Positions 6,809-13,674 of a stretch of DNA of 13,988 nucleotides are shown piece after piece (the stretch's first letter is position 1; each line of letters opens with the position of its first letter). The position numbers and the translations under genes were made by a program. Under the pieces are notes generated by a model, which had not been told where the DNA came from, made no database searches, and saw only the letters and a list, made by a program, of their open reading frames with translations. Origin of the DNA: Lachnospiraceae bacterium UBA6452 (GTDB lineage: Bacteria; Bacillota; Clostridia; Lachnospirales; Lachnospiraceae); contig DJNY01000228.1 of the NCBI GenBank assembly GCA_002441865.1, positions 1,169 to 15,156 on the forward strand. The letters run 5' to 3'.

Positions 6809-7462
6809 TCAAGCTTTTTTCGTAAGCAGCGCCACCCCCGAACTGGAACCGATCCTGTCGCATCCCGCATCCAGAAAAGCCTCAAAATCTTCTCTTGTGC
6901 TGACACCACCGGCCGCCTTGATCCGGACCGCTTCTCCGATATGCTCCCTGAACAGTTTGACATCACCAAGCGTTGCACCACCGGTTCCAAATCCTGTAGA
7001 AGTCTTAATATAGTCTGCTCCTGCATTGGTCACCGCATGACACATAGCTATTTTTTCTTCTTCCGTCAGATAACAGGTCTCTACGATCACCTTTAAGATC
7101 CTGTTGCCGCATTCGGCTTTCAGTGCTATGATCTCCTGTTCAACCTTATCATAATCACCATTCTTTACATCCGAGATATTGATGACCATATCAATTTCCT
7201 GTGCACCATCCTCGATCGCCTGTCTGGTCTCTGCCAGCTTTGCCGCCGTCACACTGTATCCCAATGGGAAGCCGACTACGGTGCAGATATTCAATTTGCT
7301 GCCATATTTATCGTGCACTCTTTTGACATAACACGGTGGGATACAGACTGATGCCGTTTTATAAGTCAATGCCTCGTCACAGAGCTTATAAATATCATTC
7401 AGGGTTGCATATGGTTTCAGTTGTGTATGATCGATATGATTTAAAATTTCTTTTGTTTCCAT
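6809..7462 (-). CDS. deoC: Deoxyribose-phosphate aldolase
   Basis: Class I aldolase that splits 2-deoxyribose 5-phosphate into glyceraldehyde 3-phosphate and acetaldehyde during deoxynucleoside breakdown in the cytoplasm. The length, 217 residues, is normal. The TIM-barrel motifs are all visible: NHIDHTQLKPYAT at the start, ICTVVGFPLG, DMVINI with the proton-relay Asp91, the Schiff-base Lys153 in YIKTSTGF, and Lys182 in RIKAAGGV. The C-terminal phosphate site reads DRIGSSSG. The ATG at 7462 follows a GAAAGGAAG ribosome binding site. No other deo genes (deoD, pdp, deoB) are adjacent, so it appears to be a single-gene unit. Confidence 0.97.
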   Translation of the reverse strand: METKEILNHIDHTQLKPYATLNDIYKLCDEALTYKTASVCIPPCYVKRVHDKYGSKLNICTVVGFPLGYSVTAAKLAETRQAIEDGAQEIDMVINISDVKNGDYDKVEQEIIALKAECGNRILKVIVETCYLTEEEKIAMCHAVTNAGADYIKTSTGFGTGGATLGDVKLFREHIGEAVRIKAAGGVSTREDFEAFLDAGCDRIGSSSGVALLTKKA

Positions 7463-7539
7463 TTGATAGCTTCCTTTCTGTGAATTGATTACAGTCTACC
7501 ATAGTTTTCATGAATAATCATTGAAAAAATTGTGAATAT

Positions 7540-7568
7540 TTTCTAAAAAGCATAGAAATTTCCGTCAA
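7540..7568 (-). promoter_or_regulatory. Candidate deoC promoter
   Basis: On the minus strand there is -35 TTGACG (7563-7568), a 17-base spacer and -10 TAGAAA (7540-7545, 4 of 6 to consensus). It implies a 5' leader of about 70 bases before deoC. The region is AT-rich and other weak boxes exist, so the call is tentative. Confidence 0.4.
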
Positions 7569-7613
7569 TTCATGCAATAATAAGTTACAAATCTAATTTC
7601 AATAGGTTTATTC

Positions 7614-7656
7614 TATACTTCTTAACTTCCAATTAAGTATTGAATTATCTTAATAC
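7614..7656 (+). promoter_or_regulatory. Citrate synthase promoter region with overlapping dyads
   Basis: A good -10 box TATACT (7614-7619) has no good -35 at 16-18 bases, which is typical of activated promoters. It overlaps a dyad, ATACTT plus one base plus TTAA (7615-7625) against TTAAGTAT (7633-7640), which contains CTTAA-N7-TTAAG. A further inverted pair, GTATT/AATAC, spans 7637-7656. TTAA-N7-TTAA spacing is like LysR-type operators. CcpC, the citrate-responsive LysR regulator of Bacillus TCA genes, uses a similar ATAA-N7-TTAT box, but no regulator gene is in this window and the link is inference. Confidence 0.4.
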
Positions 7657-7711
7657 ATTTTATCATGTACAGTTAAATGTTATAAAAAAGGAACAAGAAA
7701 GGCGGTATTCT

Positions 7712-9079
7712 ATGGAACATAACGTATTTTCAGACATCACACCGGATATTGTCAGACTGGCTGATCTCAGCAGGCAGGCAGGAATCATCGAACAGGAACT
7801 GTTCACCAAATATGAAGTCAAACGCGGTCTGCGCGATTTAAACGGAAAAGGCGTTCTTGCAGGTCTGACTACCATTTCGGATGTACGTGCCAACAAGATC
7901 GTAAACGGAGAACAGATCCCTACACACGGTGAACTGTTTTACCGTGGTTATAATGTAAAGGATCTCGTGAAAGGGTTCACGGCAGACGGCCGTTTTGGAT
8001 TTGAAGAAGTAGCTTATCTTCTTCTGTTTGACGCCCTTCCGGATGCGGAAGAACTTTCCAGATTCAAAGAGCTGCTTGGCTTTTACCGTTCTCTGCCAAC
8101 CAGCTTTGTCCGTGATATCATTATGAAAGCACCGAGCCGTGATATGATGAATACGCTGGCACGAAGCGTTCTGACGCTCTATTCTTACGATGACAGAGCG
8201 GATGATACTTCCCTGGAAAATGTACTGCGCCAGAGCCTGCAGCTCATTTCCCTGTTTCCAATGCTTGCGATCTACGGCTATCAGGCATATGCACACTATC
8301 ATGATGGCAAGAGCCTTTATATCCATCCGCCGATCGCAGAGCTTTCCACAGCGGAAAACATTCTGCATATTTTAAGGCCGGACAGCTCCTATACACCGCT
8401 GGAAGCAAAGATCCTGGATGTTGCACTTGTTCTGCATATGGAGCATGGCGGTGGTAACAACTCCACTTTTACCACACATGTTGTCACAAGTTCCCTGACT
8501 GATACGTATTCCGTTATCGCTGCTGCGATCGGTTCTTTAAAAGGTCCGAGACACGGTGGTGCCAATATCAAGGTTGTCCGTATGTTTGATGATATGATGC
8601 ATGAAGTATCCGACTGGGAAAATGAGGATGAAGTCAAAGAATATCTGACGCGCCTGTTACATAAGGAGGCATTCGATCATGCCGGTCTGATCTATGGTCT
8701 TGGTCATGCGGTTTATTCCAAATCCGATCCAAGAGCCGTGATCTTCAAATCTTATGTAGAAAAGCTGTCCCAGGAAAAAGGACTGGAAAAGGAATTTGCA
8801 CTCTACTCTCTCGTAGAACGTCTGGCACCTCAGGTTATCGAAGAAGAACGTCAGATGTACAAGGGTGTCAGCATCAACGTCGATTTCTATTCTGGCTTTG
8901 TTTATAAAATGCTTGGTCTTCCGGAGGAACTGTATACGCCGATCTTTGCCATGGCAAGAATTGTCGGCTGGTCAGCACACCGTATGGAAGAGCTTGCCAA
9001 CAACGGTAAGATCATCCGTCCGGCTTACAAACCGATCCACGATGATATGACTTATGTACCGCTTGCAGACAGACCGTAA
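7712..9079 (+). CDS. Citrate synthase
   Basis: Condenses acetyl-CoA and oxaloacetate to citrate, the entry to the oxidative TCA branch that supplies 2-oxoglutarate for glutamate. The protein has 455 residues. The catalytic triad is visible: His281 in GPRHGGAN, His332 in GLGHAVYSKSDPRA and Asp391 in NVDFYSG. His245 in LHMEHGGGN is the substrate-binding residue. The gene could be called citZ or gltA, and 2-methylcitrate synthase activity cannot be ruled out. The ATG at 7712 has an AAAGGCGG ribosome binding site. An in-frame TTG at 7640 would overlap the promoter dyad and is rejected. Aconitase and isocitrate dehydrogenase genes are not adjacent. It converges on thrC and shares its terminator. 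Confidence 0.95.
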   Translation: MEHNVFSDITPDIVRLADLSRQAGIIEQELFTKYEVKRGLRDLNGKGVLAGLTTISDVRANKIVNGEQIPTHGELFYRGYNVKDLVKGFTADGRFGFEEVAYLLLFDALPDAEELSRFKELLGFYRSLPTSFVRDIIMKAPSRDMMNTLARSVLTLYSYDDRADDTSLENVLRQSLQLISLFPMLAIYGYQAYAHYHDGKSLYIHPPIAELSTAENILHILRPDSSYTPLEAKILDVALVLHMEHGGGNNSTFTTHVVTSSLTDTYSVIAAAIGSLKGPRHGGANIKVVRMFDDMMHEVSDWENEDEVKEYLTRLLHKEAFDHAGLIYGLGHAVYSKSDPRAVIFKSYVEKLSQEKGLEKEFALYSLVERLAPQVIEEERQMYKGVSINVDFYSGFVYKMLGLPEELYTPIFAMARIVGWSAHRMEELANNGKIIRPAYKPIHDDMTYVPLADRP

Positions 9080-9120
9080 TATATAATAAAGACATGCTGA
9101 AATATCTGTCATAAACAGGA

Positions 9121-9187
9121 AAATAAAAAGTCTTCTTTGTGAATCCCAAATGCAAAGCATTTACGGAACAAAGAAGACTTTTTATTT
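9121..9187. terminator. Bidirectional terminator between citrate synthase and thrC
   Basis: The 20 bases at 9121-9140 (AAATAAAAAGTCTTCTTTGT) are the exact reverse complement of 9168-9187. Nested in the loop is a second hairpin, AAATGC/GCATTT (9148-9153 with 9157-9162). A-runs and T-runs flank both sides, so it can end transcripts on either strand. This fits its place between two convergent genes. Confidence 0.9.
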
Positions 9188-9201
9188 TCATTTTTTATTA
9201 T

Positions 9202-10689
9202 CTACATGCCAAGGAATTTCTTAACGACATCCTTCATCTCGTCCTTCTCACATACTGTCTTGTGGAGAACTTCTGCCGAACGGATCTCTTCGATCGCCTG
9301 TGGAATATCCACACCGGAAACCTTGCACAGCTCATCGATCAGTGCAAAATCGGAAAGCTTATCGTATTTGCTGTCGATCGCATCCATAACGGAACGTGCA
9401 AACTTGTATGGGCTTGCTGTGCTGGCAATGACAGTCACCTTATCATCCCCTGTCTCTTTTACATATTTATCATACGCTGCAGCTGCCACACCTGTATGGG
9501 TATCGATCACATAACCGCAATCCTCATATAAAGATCTGATCTTTGCGAAGCACTCTGCTTCCGTTGCATAGCCGCCCCTGAAATCTGCAAGTTTTTCTTT
9601 CATAGCTGCATCGATCTCATATTTTCCGGTCTTGGAAAGGCTTTCCATAAGCGCTGCATTCTTCTCTGCATCTTCTCCGGCGATCTTGTAGATCAGTCTT
9701 TCCAGATTAGATGAGATCAGAATATCCATAGATGGAGAACTTGTCAGGATGAACTCTCTGTTTCTGTCGTAGGTTCCTGTCTGGAAGAAATCAAATAAAA
9801 CTTTATTATCATTGGAAGCACAGATCAGTTTATCGATCGGAACACCCATGTTCTTTGCATAGTATGCTGCCAGGATATTACCAAAATTACCTGTCGGTAC
9901 CACGACATTGATCTTCTGTCCGTCTGTGAGTTTACCCTGTCCGTATAAGGTTGCATAAGCATATACATAATACACGATCTGTGGCACAAGACGTCCGATA
10001 TTGATTGAGTTAGCAGATGAGAACTGATAACCCTTTGCATCCATTTCCTTTGCAAGCTCTGTATCACCGAACAGCTTCTTCACACCTGTCTGGGCATCAT
10101 CAAAATTACCGTGGATACCAACAACATGTGTATTTTTGCCCTTCTGTGTAACCATCTGCTTTTCCTGTACAGGGCTGACACCGTTTTTCGGATAGAACAC
10201 GATGATCTTTGTGCCTTCTACATCAGCAAAGCCTGCAAGTGCAGCCTTTCCGGTATCACCACTTGTTGCCGTCAGGATAACGATCTCGTTCTTTACATGA
10301 TTTTTCTTTGCACTGCATGTCATAAGATGTGGCAGGATCGACAACGCCATATCCTTAAATGCGATCGTTGCACCATGGAACAGTTCCAGATAATAAGCAC
10401 CATCCGCATAAGCCAGCGGTGCAATGACATCCGTATCAAATTTCTTATCATATGCTTTATTGATACAGTCTTTCAGTTCTTCTTCCGTGAAGTCTGTCAG
10501 ATACAGCTTCATCACTTCGTATGCAACTTCCTGATAGGTCATTTTGGACAGTTCTTTCATAGATACTTCCAGCGTGGGAATGTGATCCGGTACAAATAAT
10601 CCTCCATCCTCTGCAAGTCCCTTCAGAATTGCGGAAGATGCTGTTACAGGTGTTGTATGACTTCTTGTGCTTTTGTATAATACTTCCAT
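9202..10689 (-). CDS. thrC: Threonine synthase
   Basis: PLP enzyme that converts O-phosphohomoserine to threonine and phosphate, the last step of threonine synthesis. The 495 residues match the longer threonine synthase class. The N-terminal domain has LYKSTRSHTTPVTASSAIL and GLAEDGGLFVP. PLP is bound at Lys112 in HGATIAFKDMAL, and the phosphate loop reads TATSGDTGKAAL. Further motifs include SANSINIGRLVPQIVYY and VPTGNFGNILAAYYAK. The ATG at 10689 follows a GAGG ribosome binding site. It has its own promoter (10740-10768) and no hom or thrB next to it. The leader after the promoter has a short hairpin (AAAGTG/CACTTT, 10716-10732), but I see no T-box or leader peptide. Confidence 0.97.
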   Translation of the reverse strand: MEVLYKSTRSHTTPVTASSAILKGLAEDGGLFVPDHIPTLEVSMKELSKMTYQEVAYEVMKLYLTDFTEEELKDCINKAYDKKFDTDVIAPLAYADGAYYLELFHGATIAFKDMALSILPHLMTCSAKKNHVKNEIVILTATSGDTGKAALAGFADVEGTKIIVFYPKNGVSPVQEKQMVTQKGKNTHVVGIHGNFDDAQTGVKKLFGDTELAKEMDAKGYQFSSANSINIGRLVPQIVYYVYAYATLYGQGKLTDGQKINVVVPTGNFGNILAAYYAKNMGVPIDKLICASNDNKVLFDFFQTGTYDRNREFILTSSPSMDILISSNLERLIYKIAGEDAEKNAALMESLSKTGKYEIDAAMKEKLADFRGGYATEAECFAKIRSLYEDCGYVIDTHTGVAAAAYDKYVKETGDDKVTVIASTASPYKFARSVMDAIDSKYDKLSDFALIDELCKVSGVDIPQAIEEIRSAEVLHKTVCEKDEMKDVVKKFLGM

Positions 10690-10739
10690 GCCTCTACCTC
10701 AATATCATAAGATTGAAAGTGTAAACCACTTTCTGCGCT

Positions 10740-10768
10740 ATTATAGCATACTAATGAGGATACCGCAA
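10740..10768 (-). promoter_or_regulatory. thrC promoter
   Basis: On the minus strand there is -35 TTGCGG (10763-10768), a 17-base spacer and a perfect -10 TATAAT (10740-10745) preceded by TGC, an extended -10. It begins only 10 bases after the stop of the SleB-like gene, with no terminator between. Confidence 0.8.
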
Positions 10769-10777
10769 GAACTGCAC

Positions 10778-11377
10778 TTATTTATAAAATCTGTGTCCGC
10801 CATGTTCTGTCAGAAAGGTCAGTCTGTTTTCAAACCAGCCCAGTTTTTCCGGTGTTGTTTTTCCTGCCGCCACAAAATACAGTGCGCCGTTTGTTACATC
10901 TCCATCCTCCAGCGCTGCCAGCACAGCCTCTTTTGTCTGCCCGGAAATGCTGACGCTGTTATATCTGCCGTCTCCCACCGGGGAAAACTGATATTGTCCG
11001 CCGGATGACTGAAAGACAACACCGGCGATCGTATCCGGGAATTCAGGGCTGTTGACCCGGTTTAAAATAACCTCTGCCACCATCTGTTTTCCTGCTGCAT
11101 CCTCACCGCCGGCTTCCGCCTGTACGATCCTGCACAGAATTTCATAGTCATCCGCACCAAGGAAAGCCTGTTCCTCTTTTTCCAATATATGCGGCTTCAG
11201 CTTCGGTACCTCTGAAGTGGATGTTACAATATTTTTCTCAATATGAAAAGCCTGTTCATAATTCTCTTCTGTCTGAAAGATACGATCAGATCTCAGTATC
11301 TGGCAGACCAGAAGCATAAGTCCGATCCCAAAGAGCAGCAAAAAAAGCACTCTGCTCTTTGTATATTTTTCATACAT
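10778..11377 (-). CDS. Membrane-anchored cell wall hydrolase, SleB/CwlJ (Hydrolase_2) type
   Basis: The protein has 199 residues. A basic N-terminus (MYEKYTKSRV) is followed by one membrane segment (about 10-28), so it is a signal-anchor with the enzyme outside. After a linker, the Hydrolase_2 domain starts at DDYEILCRIVQAEAGGE, in which Glu88 matches the catalytic Glu of SleB. The domain continues VAEVILNRVNSPEFP, then GQYQFSPVGDGRYN and GALYFVA. SleB and CwlJ attack spore-cortex peptidoglycan during germination, but the domain is also used by vegetative hydrolases, and this protein lacks the SleB peptidoglycan-binding repeat. The spore role is therefore open. The ATG at 11377 has an AGGAG ribosome binding site. 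thrC lies downstream with its own promoter. Confidence 0.9.
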   Translation of the reverse strand: MYEKYTKSRVLFLLLFGIGLMLLVCQILRSDRIFQTEENYEQAFHIEKNIVTSTSEVPKLKPHILEKEEQAFLGADDYEILCRIVQAEAGGEDAAGKQMVAEVILNRVNSPEFPDTIAGVVFQSSGGQYQFSPVGDGRYNSVSISGQTKEAVLAALEDGDVTNGALYFVAAGKTTPEKLGWFENRLTFLTEHGGHRFYK

Positions 11378-11448
11378 TTAAAATCTCCTCTCTTCCTGTC
11401 AACATTTTTGTAACAGTTGTCATGTTTTGTTCACATCTCATTCATTAG

Positions 11449-11478
11449 TCTATACAAGCTCTTCCGAAAATATTTCAA
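11449..11478 (-). promoter_or_regulatory. Candidate promoter of the SleB-like hydrolase
   Basis: On the minus strand there is -35 TTGAAA (11473-11478), an 18-base spacer and -10 TATAGA (11449-11454). The predicted 5' leader is about 65 bases. It lies back to back with the plus-strand promoter at 11482-11510; the two -35 boxes are only 3 bases apart. Confidence 0.5.
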
Positions 11479-11481
11479 AAA

Positions 11482-11510
11482 TTGTTTTTTTATCCGTTTT
11501 TTGCTATAGT
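11482..11510 (+). promoter_or_regulatory. Promoter predicting a leaderless mRNA for the AP2-like gene
   Basis: -35 TTGTTT (11482-11487), a 17-base spacer and -10 TATAGT (11505-11510). Six bases separate the -10 box from the ATG at 11517, so the usual start distance puts the first RNA base on the A of the ATG. There is no purine-rich ribosome binding site before the ATG; the sequence is T-rich and then TTAACAT. Confidence 0.6.
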
Positions 11511-11516
11511 TAACAT

Positions 11517-12386
11517 ATGAAAAAATTAGCCGGTGTTTATGAAACAACTAAAAAAGACGGAACTGTTTATTATCGCAGCTCCGTGACATACAAAGGACGT
11601 CATATCAGTCTCGGAAGCTTTGAAAATGCGCAGTCCGCCCATTCTGCCTATAAACAGGCTCTGTCTCTTTTAGAACCGGATTCAACGGTTCATATTGATA
11701 CATTGGCACAATTTTATCTGCCCGGATCTCCGGCTTCTGAAAACAGGCAGAAAAATATCGCAAAAATCGACAGCCTGCCCTTTGAAAAAGCGGTTTGTCT
11801 GTTGAATTTCCGCGATAACCGGATTTATTTTTCTTCCCCTGTTTATTTAAAAAAGAACTTTTTTTATTATTACCTGACCCCGGAGACCACGCTCCTGTTT
11901 GATAAAGAAGATCTGTTCTTTTACAGCTCCCACCGGATCATGAAGCGTGGCGGGCATCTGTTTGTTGCTGAATACGGTATGCAGACCTCAGTCCTGTCAC
12001 GCTATGGGATCCGCAGTTACGCTGTCAAAGACAGGGATTATCGTTTTTTAAACGGAAATGCAAATGATCTGCGTTACGCCAATATAGAGATCATCAATCC
12101 TTATTTTGGAGTGTTCCGGGCTGGAACACTCGGCAGCTACACCTATCAGGTAAAGATCCATATCAACGGAGATCTGCAGGCTGGTATATATAAAGACGAA
12201 AAAACAGCAGCCATTGCCTATAACAAAGCTGCTGATTTCTGCCGTCAATATGGAATTGTCAAAAACTTTCCTGTCAACTATATTGAAGGTCTGTCCGCAA
12301 GAGAATATGCCGATATCTACTCCGGCATCACGCTTCCTGCACGTTTTATGCAGTATCTTACTTCTGGGTATAATCCACAAAACTGA
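11517..12386 (+). CDS. AP2-like DNA-binding protein with a degenerate HNH-like core
   Basis: The protein has 289 residues and no known name. Residues 5-50 (GVYETTKKDG, then YRSSVTYKGRHISLGSF, then A-x-x-AYKQAL) match the AP2 fold seen in plant AP2/ERF factors and in HNH-AP2 homing endonucleases. Residues 197-245 (FGVFRAGTLGSYTYQVKI, then ING, then AGIYKDEKTAAIAYNKAAD) look like a second copy. Between them, about 138-200 resembles an HNH homing-nuclease core: SSHRIM, then DRDYRFLNGNANDLRYANIE, where active members usually read VDHIDGN-x-x-DNR-x-x-NLR. The expected catalytic His of DHxxGN is missing. I infer a former homing-type nuclease kept as a DNA-binding protein, perhaps a regulator; its target is unknown. 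The 3' end overlaps the convergent GH25 gene by 29 bases. The mRNA appears leaderless. The ORF is long, intact and has a promoter, so it is likely real. Confidence 0.82.
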   Translation: MKKLAGVYETTKKDGTVYYRSSVTYKGRHISLGSFENAQSAHSAYKQALSLLEPDSTVHIDTLAQFYLPGSPASENRQKNIAKIDSLPFEKAVCLLNFRDNRIYFSSPVYLKKNFFYYYLTPETTLLFDKEDLFFYSSHRIMKRGGHLFVAEYGMQTSVLSRYGIRSYAVKDRDYRFLNGNANDLRYANIEIINPYFGVFRAGTLGSYTYQVKIHINGDLQAGIYKDEKTAAIAYNKAADFCRQYGIVKNFPVNYIEGLSAREYADIYSGITLPARFMQYLTSGYNPQN

Positions 12387-13506
12387 TATCAAGTCTGGCA
12401 TCTTTTACGATACCGTCTATTTTGGCATCGGAGTCATACTGCCACATCGTAAAGGTATACGGATAATCCGGTTTGTCCCCATCCTGTGACAGCCAGATAT
12501 CATACTTTCCAAGCTGTGTCAGATCGATCTTACGGAGCAGCCAGTATTTGTTACCGTTTACAACCGGCATCAGACCTGCTTCCGCAATTTTGGCACAAAA
12601 TGCATTGGTGATCGCCGTGATATCCGTCTTCTTTACATTGTCCACCCTGGATGTATCGTTTGTTACAGATCCAAGTCTGCATGCCACCGGATAATCGATC
12701 CCGATCATGGCAACATTATCGATCACCGTCTGCGCTTCCTGCTGTGCTTCTTCCACAGAGACCGCCTGTGATTCAAAATATACCCCCACATGCAGTCCCG
12801 CAGCTTTGGCATCTGCCATATAATCAAAACAGTTACTGTCCAGTGTTATATTTCCACTCTGATAACCGCGGTATCCGATCCTGACCATTACAAAGTCAAC
12901 ACCTGCATTTTTCAATGCAATAAAATCGATCATTCCTGCATTCTCATCTACATCCACACCCATAAAAGATGCTTTACTGCCGTTTGCATAATACTTCATA
13001 ACAGGCTCTTCATATACGAAACCTGTATCCGCATAAGTATTTTTCGCCAGATAGGCATTGATCATGATCCACTGCTCTGTACCGTCCGGTCTGATCACCT
13101 TTGTTTTCGTTCCTCCCTGGGATAAATCTTCCTCTTTTTCTTTCTGTTCTTCTTCCTTTAACAGCTCCTGTGCGTTTTTCTCATACAAAGTGCTCTTATC
13201 CACCGTATCGGACGAAACAGGTGTATCCGACTTATACATATCCCAGAAATCAAGCTGATCGGAAGTCAGTGTGGACTCTCCCACTCCCAGTTCTTCCAGC
13301 AGCTGTTGATTTTTAGAAGCCGTATTACTTGTCAGTACATCATTTTGTGATACAGTAACCGCTGCCGGCGCTGTCTTCGGACGGTTTGCCAGAACAACCG
13401 CACAAACGATCACTGTCACCCCCAGAAGTGCCAGCACCGTGTATAAGATCGTTTTCCCGTGTTTATTTTCATATCCGTAATCTTCAAAATCATCTGTCAG
13501 TTTCAT
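12358..13506 (-). CDS. Membrane-anchored GH25 (lysozyme-type) protein lacking the catalytic DxE
   Basis: The protein has 382 residues: a short cytoplasmic N-terminus, one membrane segment (about 18-40), a long charged linker with a Glu/Lys-rich coil (about 105-137), then a GH25 domain from about 180 to the end. Family marks are GVDVDENAGMIDF (Asp185), VDFVMVRIGYRG, AKAAGLHVGVYFESQA, EEAQQEAQ, and the C-terminal MWQYDSDAKIDGI and LDISFVDY. Active GH25 muramidases have P-V-x-x-D-x-E at the next strand; here it reads YPVACRLGS, so Asp becomes Arg277 and the proton-donor Glu becomes Gly279. The reading frame is intact, so this may be a wall-binding pseudoenzyme rather than a broken gene. The ATG at 13506 has an AAGGAT ribosome binding site. 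Confidence 0.92.
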   Translation of the reverse strand: MKLTDDFEDYGYENKHGKTILYTVLALLGVTVIVCAVVLANRPKTAPAAVTVSQNDVLTSNTASKNQQLLEELGVGESTLTSDQLDFWDMYKSDTPVSSDTVDKSTLYEKNAQELLKEEEQKEKEEDLSQGGTKTKVIRPDGTEQWIMINAYLAKNTYADTGFVYEEPVMKYYANGSKASFMGVDVDENAGMIDFIALKNAGVDFVMVRIGYRGYQSGNITLDSNCFDYMADAKAAGLHVGVYFESQAVSVEEAQQEAQTVIDNVAMIGIDYPVACRLGSVTNDTSRVDNVKKTDITAITNAFCAKIAEAGLMPVVNGNKYWLLRKIDLTQLGKYDIWLSQDGDKPDYPYTFTMWQYDSDAKIDGIVKDARLDISFVDYTQK

Positions 13507-13576
13507 ATTTTATCCTTCATCTGCATTTCCACAGTCGGTTATTCTTTATCCAGTCCAGTTTATCACACCACTCTCT

Positions 13577-13607
13577 ATTATACAAAATAATTTTCTCATG
13601 CTATAAT
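13577..13607. promoter_or_regulatory. Superimposed divergent promoters for the GH25 gene and apbE
   Basis: Plus strand: -35 TATACA (13579-13584), a 17-base spacer and extended -10 TGCTATAAT (box at 13602-13607), driving apbE. Minus strand: -10 TATAAT (13577-13582) with a weak -35 TATAGC at 13600-13605, driving the GH25 gene. Each -10 box overlaps the other promoter's -35 box, so polymerase can hold only one at a time. Confidence 0.6.
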
Positions 13608-13674
13608 GTGGAAAATAATATTTTTAAACCGTACACTGCAAAACACTTTACAGTTACAATAGAAAGGATTTCCC

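Noticed and set aside
7640..7711. In-frame TTG start at 7640 for citrate synthase
   Set aside because: It overlaps the promoter dyad. The ATG at 7712 has a strong ribosome binding site and begins where family homology begins.
7838..8368. Minus-strand ORF of 176 codons inside citrate synthase
   Set aside because: Antisense shadow of a strongly conserved gene, with no domain.
10690..10777. T-box or leader peptide ahead of thrC
   Set aside because: The leader after the predicted start is only about 45 bases, with one short hairpin, no T-box sequence and no Thr/Ile-rich small ORF.
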